A stretch of 64,000 bases of DNA from Bradyrhizobium sp. CCGB12 (lineage in GTDB: Bacteria; Pseudomonadota; Alphaproteobacteria; Rhizobiales; Xanthobacteraceae). Of this stretch, positions 9,857-18,948 are shown piece by piece. The position numbers and the translations under genes were made by a program. A model generated the notes under the pieces. That model did no database searches, was not told where the DNA came from, and worked only from the letters and a program-made list of their open reading frames with translations. The DNA is taken from NCBI RefSeq assembly GCF_024199845.1, contig NZ_JANADO010000001.1:7068001-7132000 (forward strand). Direction: 5' to 3'. Within the stretch, counting starts at the first letter, position 1; the number at the start of each line of letters is the position of its first letter.

Positions 9857-10186
9857 CGCGCCCCTTGCCGCAGCCGAATCGGCGGAATCCGTGACGATCG
9901 CATCGAGACGCGCTTATGCGGCTCGATTGACGTCACGCGACCAAACGCGGAACGTCCGCTAGCGACAGCCACGTGACGAGCTGCGGCGCCCGTTCTCACA
10001 GACCATTCCTCCCTCCTCCGCCTCTCCGTCGTGCGTTTGCGCAAGCGCGCGCCGGCTTGGAGCAGGATCGGGCAAGACATGGCCGCTTCAGGCAATACGC
10101 CACCCCTCGCAACGCTTAGAACCCACGCCGGTACGTACAAAAACGGGCGACCGATCGGAATCCTGAGGCGATCAGGAGGAGCCACA
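9857..10186. other. Intergenic region without a recognised gene
   Basis: 330 bases between the GGDEF-EAL gene and the AraC gene. The small palindrome TGACGTCA (about 9929) is present. No convincing ORF, terminator or repeat is seen. Confidence 0.4.
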
Positions 10187-11152
10187 ATGACCGGGAACAC
10201 CGCTCCCATGCGCGATCCCTCGCAGCAGCAAGGCTTGCCACCAGCACCCCACACACAGCCGGAGGACAGCTCGCATTCCGACCGGCCCGTCGCCGGTGCG
10301 GAAATGGCGCGCGTGCTCAGGACCGAGCCGTTTCGCATGGCGCTGGACTCCTCCGGTGCCGGCATCGCACATTGGAAGCACGATCCGCTGCACGACGTCG
10401 TCGAGCCCATGAGTCACCACGTGATCATGGCATATAACGGCGTGATGCAGCGCATGGAGCGGCGGTCGGGACGATCGGTCGCGATCGGAACGTTTCGCCC
10501 CGGGGTCCTGATCATCATCCCGGAAGGATCGAGCTCCAGGTGGGATATTCCCAAGCCCGTCGACGTGGTTCAGCTCTATCTTCCGGATGCGACGCTGAAG
10601 CGCGTTGCCGACGAAGCCGGGACCGCGGGCGCGGCCGACCTGCTGGAGCGAACGGCGCATCCCGACCCCGTTACGTCGCGGTTGCTCCTGAGCGCGGCAG
10701 ACGCGCTGGAGGGCCATGGCGCGCTGGATAATCTGTTCCGGCATCAGCTGACGGATCTTCTGGCCACGCGCGTTCTGGCTGCGCATACGGGTTCGCCAAC
10801 CACGTTCCATACGACCATGGGCGGGCTGTCGCCAAAAATCCTGCTCCGCGCGATCGAACGATTGCGCTCGGACAGCGATGCGGACGTCTCGCTCGATGCG
10901 CTGGCGTCCGATGCGGGCCTGTCGCGCTTTCACTTCTGCCGGGCCTTCAAGGAAAGCACCGGCCTGTCCCCGCATGCCTGGCTGCGCCAGCACCGGCTCG
11001 AGCAGGCCATGAAGATGCTGCGCGACGGCGACGACCCGGTTGTCTCGATCGCGGCCGCACTCGGCTATTCCTCGCAGACGGCGTTCGCAGCGGCGTTCCG
11101 CAAGTTGACCGGCGAGTCCCCGAGCGACTGGCGCAGGCACCACACGCGCTGA
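10187..11152 (+). CDS. AraC-family transcriptional regulator
   Basis: A 321-residue protein. ATG 10187 lies six bases after AGGAGGA, which decides the start. The N-terminal 200 residues are a variable sensor domain. The C-terminal 100 residues form the two AraC helix-turn-helix motifs: VSLDALASDAGLSRFHFCRA and PVVSIAAALGYSSQTAFAAA, followed by the signature FRKLTGESPSDWRR. It lies directly upstream of a disordered region carrying the tail of a second AraC gene, then of the 11.9-20 kb metabolic module, which it may control (inference from position). Confidence 0.9.
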   Translation: MTGNTAPMRDPSQQQGLPPAPHTQPEDSSHSDRPVAGAEMARVLRTEPFRMALDSSGAGIAHWKHDPLHDVVEPMSHHVIMAYNGVMQRMERRSGRSVAIGTFRPGVLIIIPEGSSSRWDIPKPVDVVQLYLPDATLKRVADEAGTAGAADLLERTAHPDPVTSRLLLSAADALEGHGALDNLFRHQLTDLLATRVLAAHTGSPTTFHTTMGGLSPKILLRAIERLRSDSDADVSLDALASDAGLSRFHFCRAFKESTGLSPHAWLRQHRLEQAMKMLRDGDDPVVSIAAALGYSSQTAFAAAFRKLTGESPSDWRRHHTR

Positions 11153-11357
11153 CGACAACCGCTCGAAGCGCAACGAGATCGTTCTCGACAGCGAGGACAC
11201 GTCCACGGGCTGCAAGCCGGTCCGGTGCGACGCTTTGCAGACCCAGCCGAACGCCTCCGAAACGAATGCGCGCGATTCGCCGTTCGGCGAACATCCCATG
11301 CCCACGCGGAAGTGAAGCGCGTCCGCAAGATGGCGCAGCAATTCGATCGTCCCGATC

Positions 11358-11417
11358 GCAGCCTTCAGGAAGCTGACCGGCCGGAGCCCGAGCGACTGGC
11401 GCAGACGCCGACGGTAG
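11358..11417 (+). pseudogene. Remnant of an AraC-family gene (3' tail only)
   Basis: One frame reads AAFRKLTGRSPSDWRRRR and then a stop. This is the C-terminal signature of an AraC regulator and closely parallels the end of the intact gene about 265 bases upstream (AAFRKLTGESPSDWRRHHTR). No HTH-coding sequence precedes it in frame, so only the tail survives. It probably records deletion of a second AraC gene or a recombination join. Confidence 0.75.
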
Positions 11418-11488
11418 CAGCAATCGCGCTGCAATCACGGCAATCGCTCTGGCGCAGCGGCAGATCCGATCCGCTAAACCATCACCAT
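11417..11488 (+). repeat. 72-bp direct repeat, copy A
   Basis: It matches copy B at 18896-18967 without gaps. The last 52 bases agree at 46 positions (shared core GGCAATCGCTCTGGCGCAGC) and the first 20 less well. The two copies bracket the metabolic module. Each is followed by a gene start for a hydrolase-type protein, so the repeat may be a conserved upstream regulatory sequence or a recombination scar. Confidence 0.75.
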
Positions 11489-11515
11489 GCTCAGTCCAAT
11501 CGACGGAGACCAAAG

Positions 11516-11806
11516 ATGACCTGGAAGAACTTCATCAGCCGGCGAGTGATCGCGTCGCGCCGCCGAGGCCTTGCGACCGCGACCCTGTACGGACTCTCGC
11601 TGGCCGTTCGCTTCACGTCGGCGACAGGCGAGGAGGTGGAGATTCCCGCGCACGCCATGCACCCGATCTACCCGCTGGTGTCCATCATGAACCGGGATGC
11701 CTCCGGCCTTCCCTATCAGGACTGGGGCCCAAGGGCAGCTCAGTCGGTCGTCTTTCGCCAAGGCTGGCCGCAGAACTCGCCGCTGTCGCGCTGCGTAGCG
11801 CCTTAA
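11516..11806 (+). pseudogene. Truncated alpha/beta hydrolase (chloroperoxidase-like) gene
   Basis: A 96-residue frame starting at ATG 11516 after GGAG. The segment GLPYQDWGPRAAQSVVFRQGWPQ corresponds to the first strands and oxyanion region of haloperoxidase-like alpha/beta hydrolases (usual form: Y-K-D-W-G-P-K ... VVFxHGWP). The sequence then leaves the family at once and stops after ten unrelated residues, so the catalytic Ser, Asp and His are all missing. The oxyanion H of HGWP is Q here. It is read as the 5' remnant of a hydrolase gene; a small expressed peptide cannot be excluded. Confidence 0.65.
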
Positions 11807-11915
11807 GACCAGGAATTCACTTCACCTCTTCGTGCCGTCACCGGACGCTACCCTGAGCGGGGTAGCGGCGGCTCGCGCACGGACTTTCGAAACGCAGAGA
11901 TCAAGGAGTAGACCC

Positions 11916-13133
11916 ATGCGACTAGTCATCATCGGCGCCGGCTTCGCCGGCATGTACGCCGCCCTTTCCGCAGCCCGCCTGCGCGAGATCCAGGGCGTCT
12001 CGCCAGACCAGCTCGATATCGCGCTGGTTGCCCCCGAGCCGACGCTCGTGGTTCGCCCGCGGCTCTATGAACCGAAGCCGGAGACCTTGACGGCGCCCCT
12101 GCTCGACGTGCTCAAATCCATCGACGTCACCTATGTGCAAGGCACCGCCGAGACGGTCGACACCAAATCCAGCATGGTGAAGATCGCGACAGTGAAGGGC
12201 ACGAAAAAGTCTCTCTCCTACGACCGCCTCGTCGTGACCACCGGCAGCCGGCTGTTTCGTCCGAACATTCCGGGTCTTGTCGAGCACGGCTTCAGCGTCG
12301 ATTCGCTCGAGGATGCAATCGCGCTCGACAAGCATCTGCATGGCCTCGCCAAGCGGCCGGCCACGAACGGGCGCGACACGGTCGTCGTCGCCGGCGGCGG
12401 CTTCACCGGCATCGAGGCGGCCACCGAGATGCCGGCGCGGCTTCGCGACATCCTCGGCGCTAACGCCAGCACCCGCGTCATCATCGTCGAACGCAACAAC
12501 GCGATTGCGCCCGACATGGGCGCAGGTCCCCGCCCCGTCATCGAGGAGGCCCTCGGCAAGCTCGGCGTGGAGGCACGCCTCGGTGTAGGTGTCGCCTCGC
12601 TCGACAAATCCGGCGTCACCCTGTCCAGCGGCGAGCACATCGAGACCGAGACCGTGATCTGGGCGGCGGGCATTCGTGCCGCGCCCCTGACCGCGCAGAT
12701 TCCCGCCGAGCGCGACAATTTCGGCCGGTTGCTGGTCGACCGCTGTCTGCAGGTGACAGGCGTTGAGGGCGTCTTCGCAGCCGGCGATGCGGCGCGTGCG
12801 GCCTGCGACGACGAAGGCAATTACGCGCTGATGTCGTGCCAGCACGCGACGCGCATGGGCGCTTTCGCCGGCAACAATGCCGCGGCCGAGCTGCTCGGCC
12901 TTGCGACCAGGCCTTACCACCAGAAGGGCTACGTCACCTGCCTCGACCTTGGCGGAGCCGGCGCGCTGTTCACGCGGGGCTGGGAGCGGGAGGTGACGAT
13001 GGTCGGCGACGTCGCCAAGAAGACCAAGCAGGAGATCAACACCGTCTGGATCTATCCGCCCAGAGCCGAGCGCGCCGCTGCGCTCGCCTCGGCCGATCCG
13101 GAGCGTGTGACCGACGTGACCGGCTTCCTCTAG
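11916..13133 (+). CDS. NAD(P)/FAD-dependent oxidoreductase, NDH-2-like
   Basis: A 405-residue flavoprotein. ATG 11916 follows AAGGAG. The FAD-binding Rossmann motif is at the N-terminus (LVIIGAGFAGMYAA), the NAD(P) motif is near residue 155 (VVVAGGGFTGIEAATEM), and the second FAD contact is TVIWAAGIRA with GVFAAGDAAR. The arrangement fits type II NADH dehydrogenases and related pyridine nucleotide-disulphide oxidoreductases that have no redox cysteine pair. It may regenerate NAD+ for the neighbouring 3-hydroxybutyrate dehydrogenase, which is inference. About 80 bases, including a GC hairpin, separate it from the decarboxylase gene. Confidence 0.88.
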   Translation: MRLVIIGAGFAGMYAALSAARLREIQGVSPDQLDIALVAPEPTLVVRPRLYEPKPETLTAPLLDVLKSIDVTYVQGTAETVDTKSSMVKIATVKGTKKSLSYDRLVVTTGSRLFRPNIPGLVEHGFSVDSLEDAIALDKHLHGLAKRPATNGRDTVVVAGGGFTGIEAATEMPARLRDILGANASTRVIIVERNNAIAPDMGAGPRPVIEEALGKLGVEARLGVGVASLDKSGVTLSSGEHIETETVIWAAGIRAAPLTAQIPAERDNFGRLLVDRCLQVTGVEGVFAAGDAARAACDDEGNYALMSCQHATRMGAFAGNNAAAELLGLATRPYHQKGYVTCLDLGGAGALFTRGWEREVTMVGDVAKKTKQEINTVWIYPPRAERAAALASADPERVTDVTGFL

Positions 13134-13148
13134 TCCCTTCACGCGAAA

Positions 13149-13180
13149 CGGGCTGCGCGTCGCCGCCGAGGCGCAGCCCG
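13149..13180 (+). terminator. GC-rich hairpin between oxidoreductase and decarboxylase genes
   Basis: CGGGCTGCGC and GCGCAGCCCG form a perfect 10-bp stem with a 12-base loop. No T-run follows, so it may be a weak terminator, an mRNA-processing or stability element, or nothing more than a hairpin. Confidence 0.4.
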
Positions 13181-13214
13181 CTCACACCCTGGATCATTCT
13201 GGAGCTCGACCGCG

Positions 13215-14006
13215 ATGAAACACGAGACCGTGCGCACCAGCGCCTTCGCCATGCCGCTGACCAACCCGGCCTTTCCGCCCGGCCCCTACCGCTTCGTCGA
13301 CCGCGAATATTTCATTATCCAGTACCGGACCGATCCCGAGGCGCTGCGTCGCATCGTGCCGGAGCCGCTCGTGCTCACTGAGCCCGTCGTGAACTACGAG
13401 TTCATTCGCATGCCCGACTCGACCGGCTTCGGCGACTACACCGAAAGCGGCCAGGTCATCCCGGTGAGTTACCAGGGCCAGGCCGGCAGCTTCGTCCACC
13501 AGATGTTCCTCAATGATCATCCGCCGATCGCCGGCGGACGCGAATTGTGGGGCTTCCCCAAGAAGCTGGCGCAGCCGAAGCTGGCGGTCGAGATCGACAC
13601 GCTCGTCGGCACGCTGAACTACGGCTCGGTTCGCATCGCCACCGGCACCATGGGCTACAAGCATCGCGCCCTCGATGCCGCTGCCGAGGCGAAGAAGCTC
13701 GCCGCCCCGAATTTCCTGCTCAAGGTTATCCCGCATGTCGACGGCACGGCGCGCATCTGCGAGCTGGTGCGCTTCCATTGCGAGGACATCACCGTGAAGG
13801 GCGCGTGGACCGGGCCGGCTGCGCTCGACCTCTGCTCGCATGCCCTAGCACCCGTCGCCGAGTTGCCGGTGCTGCAAGTGCTGTCGGCCAAGCATGTCGT
13901 CGCCGACCTCACCCTCGGGCTCGGCACCGTCGTGCACGACTACCTGTCGCCGGGCGCGTCCGAACGACGGCGCGCACCGGCTTCCGAAAACTTGATCGCC
14001 GGCTGA
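13215..14006 (+). CDS. adc: Acetoacetate decarboxylase
   Basis: A 263-residue protein of the acetoacetate decarboxylase family, which converts acetoacetate to acetone and CO2. The active-site segment [17 protein letters not shown] carries the adjacent lysines; in the clostridial enzyme the second of this type of pair lowers the pKa of the Schiff-base lysine. ARICELVRF and [16 protein letters not shown] also match. It lies about 30 bases upstream of the patatin gene and in the same direction as bdhA, a grouping consistent with ketone-body or polyhydroxybutyrate metabolism. Confidence 0.9.
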   Translation: MKHETVRTSAFAMPLTNPAFPPGPYRFVDREYFIIQYRTDPEALRRIVPEPLVLTEPVVNYEFIRMPDSTGFGDYTESGQVIPVSYQGQAGSFVHQMFLNDHPPIAGGRELWGFPKKLAQPKLAVEIDTLVGTLNYGSVRIATGTMGYKHRALDAAAEAKKLAAPNFLLKVIPHVDGTARICELVRFHCEDITVKGAWTGPAALDLCSHALAPVAELPVLQVLSAKHVVADLTLGLGTVVHDYLSPGASERRRAPASENLIAG

Positions 14007-14038
14007 CCGGATCGGCCGCAATGCAGGGAGTACTGGCA

Positions 14039-15211
14039 ATGTTGAATGTGACACGGGAGTCCATCGAGGCTGCGCAGCAGATCGAGCCGCTGCCTTACGA
14101 TGTCGTTGCGCTGGTCCTTCAGGGCGGCGGCGCCCTCGGCGCCTATCAGGCCGGGGTCTACGAAGGGCTGCACGAGGCCGGCATCCGGCCGAACTGGCTC
14201 GCCGGGATTTCGATCGGCGCGCTCAACGCGGCGATCATCGCGGGCTCGCCCGAGGACGAGCGCGTCGAGCGGCTGCGCGAGTTCTGGGAGACCATTTGCG
14301 CCTTCTCGATCGAGTGGCCCGCCGGCGAGGGGCTGGCCAATGCTCTGCCTTTTGCATTCGACATCAGCTCGGTGCGGAATGCGCTGGCGGCGATGCGGGC
14401 GCTGGTCCAGGGGCAGCCCGGCTTCTTCAAGCCGCGCTTCCCGTCGCCGCTCTGGTCGCCATTCTCGGGCGATGCGGCGACCAGCTTCTACGACACGGCA
14501 CCGTTGCACGCGACCCTGGAGCGACTCGTCGACTTCGATCGGTTGAATTCGGGCGACGTGCGCGTCAGCGTCGGCGCGGTCAACGTCCGCACCGGCAACC
14601 TGACCTATTTCGACACCGCCGAGCGCCGGCTGGGGCCGAAGCATTTCATGGCGTCCGGCGCGCTGCCGCCGGGATTCCCCGCCGTTGAAATCGAGGGCGA
14701 GCACTACTGGGACGGCGGCGTCGTCTCCAACACGCCGCTTTCCCGCGTGCTCTCGGGCGACGCGCGCAAAGCGTTGACGTTCCAGATCGACCTCTGGTCG
14801 GCCAAGGGCCGCGTCCCCTACGACATGATGGAAGTGTCGAGCCGCCAGAAAGACATTCAGTACTCGAGCCGCACGCGCGCCGTCACCGACCAGGTGCTGC
14901 AAATGCAGAAGATGCGACAGGCGCTCCAGCGGACGATCGACAAATTGCCGGAAGCGGCGAAGCAGGATCCGGAAATCCGCACCATCGCGGACATGGCCCG
15001 CCATCGCTCCTACAACATCGTCCACCTGATCTATCAGACCAAGCCCAACGAGGGCCATTCGAGGGATTACGAGTTCGGGCTGAGTGCGATGCGCAGGCAT
15101 TGGCAGAGCGGGCTGGAGGACATCCGCCGCACGCTCTCGGACCGGCGGCGTCTCGACCCGCCGCCGCCCGAGCGCGGCATCGTCACTCACGACATCCATC
15201 GCCGCGACTGA
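14039..15211 (+). CDS. Patatin-like phospholipase with DUF3734 domain
   Basis: A 390-residue protein. ATG 14039 lies eight bases after GGGAG and is preferred to the in-frame ATG at 14021. Patatin hallmarks are present: oxyanion loop LQGGGALGAYQAG, nucleophile motif GISIGAL, and catalytic Asp in YWDGGVVSN. The C-terminal segment (DIQYSSRTRAVTDQVLQMQK) is the DUF3734 region that often follows this patatin subtype. Such patatins sit next to bdhA in other bacteria (the bdhA-patD pair of Legionella); the substrate may be a phospholipid or polyhydroxybutyrate-associated lipid. Substrate is inferred, family membership is clear. Confidence 0.9.
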   Translation: MLNVTRESIEAAQQIEPLPYDVVALVLQGGGALGAYQAGVYEGLHEAGIRPNWLAGISIGALNAAIIAGSPEDERVERLREFWETICAFSIEWPAGEGLANALPFAFDISSVRNALAAMRALVQGQPGFFKPRFPSPLWSPFSGDAATSFYDTAPLHATLERLVDFDRLNSGDVRVSVGAVNVRTGNLTYFDTAERRLGPKHFMASGALPPGFPAVEIEGEHYWDGGVVSNTPLSRVLSGDARKALTFQIDLWSAKGRVPYDMMEVSSRQKDIQYSSRTRAVTDQVLQMQKMRQALQRTIDKLPEAAKQDPEIRTIADMARHRSYNIVHLIYQTKPNEGHSRDYEFGLSAMRRHWQSGLEDIRRTLSDRRRLDPPPPERGIVTHDIHRRD

Positions 15212-15312
15212 GCGGGTCGCAGCGTCGCCGGCCCGGACGAATGCCATGTCGCGCATCAGGCCCGGCATGAACGAGAGCAAACGGAACTGAACGATTGCAG
15301 AAAGGACATCTC

Positions 15313-16095
15313 ATGTTGAAGGGCAAGGTCGCCATCGTCACGGGCTCGACCAGCGGCATCGGCCTCGGAATCGCGAAAGAGCTCGCACGTCTCGGCTCGG
15401 ACATCGTGTTGAACGGCTTTGGCGACGCAAGCGCGATCGAGAATATCCGCAACGGCGTCGAGCGAGAGCATGGCGTGCGCGTCGTCTATGACGGCGCCGA
15501 CATGTCGAAGGGCGAGGCGGTGCGCGGCCTGATCGCGGCGACGATCGAGAGGTTCGGGCGGCTCGACATTCTCGTCAACAATGCCGGGATCCAGTTCACC
15601 GCGCCGGTCGACGAATTCCCGCCGGCCAAGTGGCAGGCCATCATCGACATCAACCTGTCGGCGGCATTCCACGGCATGGCCACCGCGGTGCCGCAGATGA
15701 AGCTGCAGCGTTGGGGACGGATCGTCAACATCGCTTCCGCGCATGGCCTCGTCGGCTCGACACACAAGGCCGCCTATGTCGCGGCCAAGCACGGGCTGGT
15801 CGGCCTCACCAAGGTGGTCGGCCTCGAGACCGCCGGCAGCGGCGTCACATGCAACGCGGTCTGCCCCGGCTGGGTGCGCACGCCCCTGGTCGAAAAGCAG
15901 ATCAGCGATATCGCCGCCGACAAGCACATCAGCCAGAAACAGGCGACGAACGAGCTATTGGCGGAAAAGCAGCCATCGCTCGACTTCGTCTCTCCCGCGC
16001 AACTCGGCGGCACGGTCGCCTTCCTCTGTTCGGCCGCGGCGGACCAGATCACGGGGACCGCGATCTCGGTCGATGGCGGGTGGACCGCACAGTAA
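15313..16095 (+). CDS. bdhA: 3-hydroxybutyrate dehydrogenase (SDR family)
   Basis: A 260-residue short-chain dehydrogenase converting D-3-hydroxybutyrate and acetoacetate with NAD. Visible are the cofactor motif TGSTSGIGLGIA, NNAGIQF, catalytic Ser in NIASAHGLVGS, Tyr/Lys in AAYVAAKHG, and the family tail CNAVCPGWVRTPLVEKQI ... ITGTAISVDGGWTAQ. ATG 15313 follows AGAAAGGA. With the decarboxylase upstream it forms a 3-hydroxybutyrate to acetoacetate to acetone route. A diverged second copy of its tail is fused to the MFS gene 2.7 kb downstream. Confidence 0.93.
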   Translation: MLKGKVAIVTGSTSGIGLGIAKELARLGSDIVLNGFGDASAIENIRNGVEREHGVRVVYDGADMSKGEAVRGLIAATIERFGRLDILVNNAGIQFTAPVDEFPPAKWQAIIDINLSAAFHGMATAVPQMKLQRWGRIVNIASAHGLVGSTHKAAYVAAKHGLVGLTKVVGLETAGSGVTCNAVCPGWVRTPLVEKQISDIAADKHISQKQATNELLAEKQPSLDFVSPAQLGGTVAFLCSAAADQITGTAISVDGGWTAQ

Positions 16096-16150
16096 CCGGG
16101 AGCGCCAACATGGGCATCAGTGATCATAGCCGTTCCAGGAGGGTGTCGTG

Positions 16151-17176
16151 ATGCATCTGAACAAGAGGGCGATCGGCCTGTCGCTGTGCCTTGCCTCCGT
16201 CGCGGTCGTGGCCGCAGGGTTTACCTATGCCCAATCCGGCGAGACCTCTACAGACAACGCCTATATCCGCGGCGACGTGACCTCGCTCGCGCCGAAGGTT
16301 GCGGGCTACGTCACGGCGGTGGAGATTCAGGACAACCAGGCTGTGCGGGCGGGTGACGTCCTGTTCCGGATCGACGATCGGGACCACCGCGCGCGGTTCG
16401 CCCAGGCCGTCGCCAATGTCGAAGCCGCACAGGCCCGCTTGACGAACGTCGATGCGGAGATCCAGCTTCAGCATGCCCTGATCCGGCAGGCCGAAGCTCA
16501 AGGGCTTGCGAGCGTGGCCGAGAAGAATCTGGCCCGCAAGGCGTCCGACCGTCGCCGCGAGCTCATCCGCACCAATGCCGTCAGCCAGGCCCAGGTCGAT
16601 GAAAGCGACGCGGCGCTGTCGAAGGCCGAGGCGGCGGTCTCCGCAGCGGAAGCAACGATCGAGGCGCAGCGGCAGCGCATCGCCGTCCTCGCCAGCCAGC
16701 GCGAAGCTGCCGTAGCTGCGGTGGCGCAGGCACAGGCCGCACGCGACCTCGCTCAAATCGATCTCGACAACACCATCGTCCGTGCGCCGGTCGACGGCGT
16801 CATCGGCAACCGCCAGGTTCGCATCGGCCGCCTGGTCGCGCCAGGTACCGCCCTGCTCGACATCGTTCCGGTCAGGGATGTGTGGGTCGTGGCCAATTTC
16901 AAGGAGACCCAGGTCGAGCATATCCGGCCGGGCCAGCGCGTGCGCATCGTCGTCGACGGTTACAGGCACACGGCGCTCGACGGCGTCGTGGACAGCTTTG
17001 CGCCAGGCAGCGGATCCGCCTTCAGCATGCTCCCCTCGGACAACGCGACAGGCAACTTCATTCGGGTCGTTCAACGCGTACCGGTGAAGATCCGCTTCAC
17101 CAGCAATCGGCTGCCCGGCCGGCTGGTACCGGGCCTGTCGGCACGCGTCGACGTCGATCAAGGGAGCGGCTCATGA
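16151..17176 (+). CDS. HlyD/EmrA-type membrane fusion protein
   Basis: A 341-residue periplasmic adaptor. AGGAGGG lies seven bases before ATG 16151 (an in-frame GTG sits at 16148). It has an N-terminal membrane helix, a lipoyl-type hybrid motif (TDNAYIRGDVTSLAPKVAGY), a long coiled coil rich in Ala/Glu/Arg (about 75-195), the second lipoyl half (DNTIVRAPVDGVIGNRQVRI) and a beta-barrel domain. It overlaps the MFS gene by four bases (ATGA), so the two are translationally coupled and form an EmrAB-like efflux pair. Confidence 0.93.
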   Translation: MHLNKRAIGLSLCLASVAVVAAGFTYAQSGETSTDNAYIRGDVTSLAPKVAGYVTAVEIQDNQAVRAGDVLFRIDDRDHRARFAQAVANVEAAQARLTNVDAEIQLQHALIRQAEAQGLASVAEKNLARKASDRRRELIRTNAVSQAQVDESDAALSKAEAAVSAAEATIEAQRQRIAVLASQREAAVAAVAQAQAARDLAQIDLDNTIVRAPVDGVIGNRQVRIGRLVAPGTALLDIVPVRDVWVVANFKETQVEHIRPGQRVRIVVDGYRHTALDGVVDSFAPGSGSAFSMLPSDNATGNFIRVVQRVPVKIRFTSNRLPGRLVPGLSARVDVDQGSGS

Positions 17177-18948
17177 CGGCGATCCTCGCCATCGCGCCGC
17201 GCCGCGAACGATCTGCGGCGGGAGCCCTGTTCGTCGCAGGCATCGTGCTGGCCACGCTGACGGAGGCGATCGCGAGCACGGTTCTGTCGCTCGGACGCAG
17301 CTACATCATCGGAGACGTCCATGTCACACCCGACGAGTTCGCCTGGCTCGACATCGGCTACATCGCGTTGAAGCTGATCGGGTTCATGACCGCGCCTTTG
17401 CTGGTGCACCGCGTCGATCCTCGCCGCCTGATCATCGGCTCGACCCTGGTGATGGGCATCACATGCGGCTTGACGATCGTTACCGCACGGCTGGATCTGC
17501 TGATCGTGCTCCGCATGGTGCAGGGCCTCGCTGGCGGCATCCTGCTCGTCGCGGGCCAGGCGACGCTCTTTCACGCCTATCCGCAATCCCGCCAGCCGAT
17601 CCTTCAGGCCTTGTTTGCGATGGGATCGGTGGTCGCGCCCGCGACGATCGCCCCGGCCCTGCAAGGCTGGCTGATCGACAGCCGGTCCTGGACGTGGATC
17701 TTCTTCAGCGTCATTCCGCTGGCGCTGGCGGCTGCCGGCCTGCTGTTGATCGCCGATGGCCCGAAGCCCGTCGAGCAACAGCGTCGCCCGCTCGACTGGA
17801 TCGGCCTGGGGCTGATCTCGGTCGCGCTCTTCTGCTTCACTTATGTCCTCAACCAGGGCAGTCGATGGGCCTGGTTCGAGGAGCCCTGCATCCTCTGGCT
17901 CACGGTGAGCGGGACGGCCGCGCTGCTGGCATTTCTCGGCAGGCAGGTGCTGGCCGGGGGTGAGGGCCTGCTCGACTTCTCCTTGTTCGAGTGCGAGGAT
18001 TTTTGCTTCGCCTTCGTCGTCAGCTTCGTTGCGGGCGCCGCGTTGTTCGGCAGCGCGTTCCTGATCCCGTTCTTTGCCGTGTCGGTTCTGGCGTTCAGGC
18101 CGACCGACGCCGGTCTGCTCTTGCTGCCGAGTGGCGCGTTCTTCGTCGCCACGCTGCTGGTCGCTGCCTTCCTCATGCAGGTCCGTCGTGTCCCTCCCGT
18201 CGCCACGGTGCCTTTTGGCATCCTGATGATCACGGTTGCGATGTGGATGTTGTCGGGTTCGACCAGCGAAAGCGGTGCGCATGACATGATGGCCGCCATC
18301 CTCCTGCGCGGCCTCGGTCTCGGCTTCCTGTTCCTGTCGATCACCCTGATCGCCTTCGGCAACCTCAGCGAACGCAACCGCGCCTTCGGCATCGGCCTGT
18401 TCAACACGAGCAGGCAGCTCGGCGGCCTCATCGGCGTCGCCGGCCTGGAGACCCTGATCGAGCACCACACCGCAGGCAATTTGACGGTGCTCGGCGCCAA
18501 CCTCACTGCCGGCGTGCCCGCAGTCAGCGAGCGGCTGACCTCGACGGCCGCGATGCTCGCCGCGAGGGGAATGGACGCGGCGGCCGGCCGCGCCGCCACG
18601 AGCCTGCTGGACCGCGTGCTCATCGGCCAGTCGACGGTGATCGCCTTCGACGCGGCGTTCAATGCGGTCGCCCTGCTCTTTGTCTTCGCGGTGCCGGTGC
18701 TCGTCACCGTCAAGCTGGGGCTGCACCGATACGCCCAAATGCGCGCAGCGCAGGCACGCCGTACCGAAGAGCCGGAGATCACCGGCATCGCGATCTCTAT
18801 TGACGGTAACCGGACCGCACAGAGAGCCAATGCCAATCAGCCATCGTTCGCGAGAACGGAGAGGCGCCATGAAGACGCTTTCGCGCTGGATGTTCGCAGC
18901 AATCGCTCGACAGCGACGGCAATCGCTCTGGCGCAGCGGCAAAGCTGA
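17173..18948 (+). CDS. MFS efflux transporter (DHA2/EmrB type) with an aberrant C-terminal extension
   Basis: A 591-residue transporter with about 14 hydrophobic helices, acting with the overlapping HlyD protein to export a drug-like or metabolic compound. Conserved features include LTEAIASTVLSLGRSYIIGDV, the motif-A-like loop HRVDPRRLIIGS and FGIGLFNTSRQLGG. DHA2 proteins are usually 510-540 residues. From about residue 535 the reading frame runs into EITGIAISIDGNRTAQ, the tail of a short-chain dehydrogenase, and then into the 72-bp repeat. The last ~57 residues are therefore probably not native to the transporter. Confidence 0.9.
   Translation: MTAILAIAPRRERSAAGALFVAGIVLATLTEAIASTVLSLGRSYIIGDVHVTPDEFAWLDIGYIALKLIGFMTAPLLVHRVDPRRLIIGSTLVMGITCGLTIVTARLDLLIVLRMVQGLAGGILLVAGQATLFHAYPQSRQPILQALFAMGSVVAPATIAPALQGWLIDSRSWTWIFFSVIPLALAAAGLLLIADGPKPVEQQRRPLDWIGLGLISVALFCFTYVLNQGSRWAWFEEPCILWLTVSGTAALLAFLGRQVLAGGEGLLDFSLFECEDFCFAFVVSFVAGAALFGSAFLIPFFAVSVLAFRPTDAGLLLLPSGAFFVATLLVAAFLMQVRRVPPVATVPFGILMITVAMWMLSGSTSESGAHDMMAAILLRGLGLGFLFLSITLIAFGNLSERNRAFGIGLFNTSRQLGGLIGVAGLETLIEHHTAGNLTVLGANLTAGVPAVSERLTSTAAMLAARGMDAAAGRAATSLLDRVLIGQSTVIAFDAAFNAVALLFVFAVPVLVTVKLGLHRYAQMRAAQARRTEEPEITGIAISIDGNRTAQRANANQPSFARTERRHEDAFALDVRSNRSTATAIALAQRQS
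18775..18822 (+). pseudogene. Tail of a second short-chain dehydrogenase gene, in frame with the MFS gene
   Basis: These bases encode EITGIAISIDGNRTAQ, parallel to the end of bdhA (QITGTAISVDGGWTAQ). Over 46 bases I count 34 identities to 16047-16092. The following ~45 bases also resemble the bdhA-to-HlyD spacer (GCCAA..ATCAG, then a purine-rich site and ATG). It looks like a lost bdhA-like gene whose 3' end now extends the transporter. Confidence 0.65.

Noticed and set aside
17158-18942. 594-codon open frame on the minus strand
   Set aside because: Mirror of the MFS transporter gene; highly charged Arg/Gln/Asp composition and no motif.
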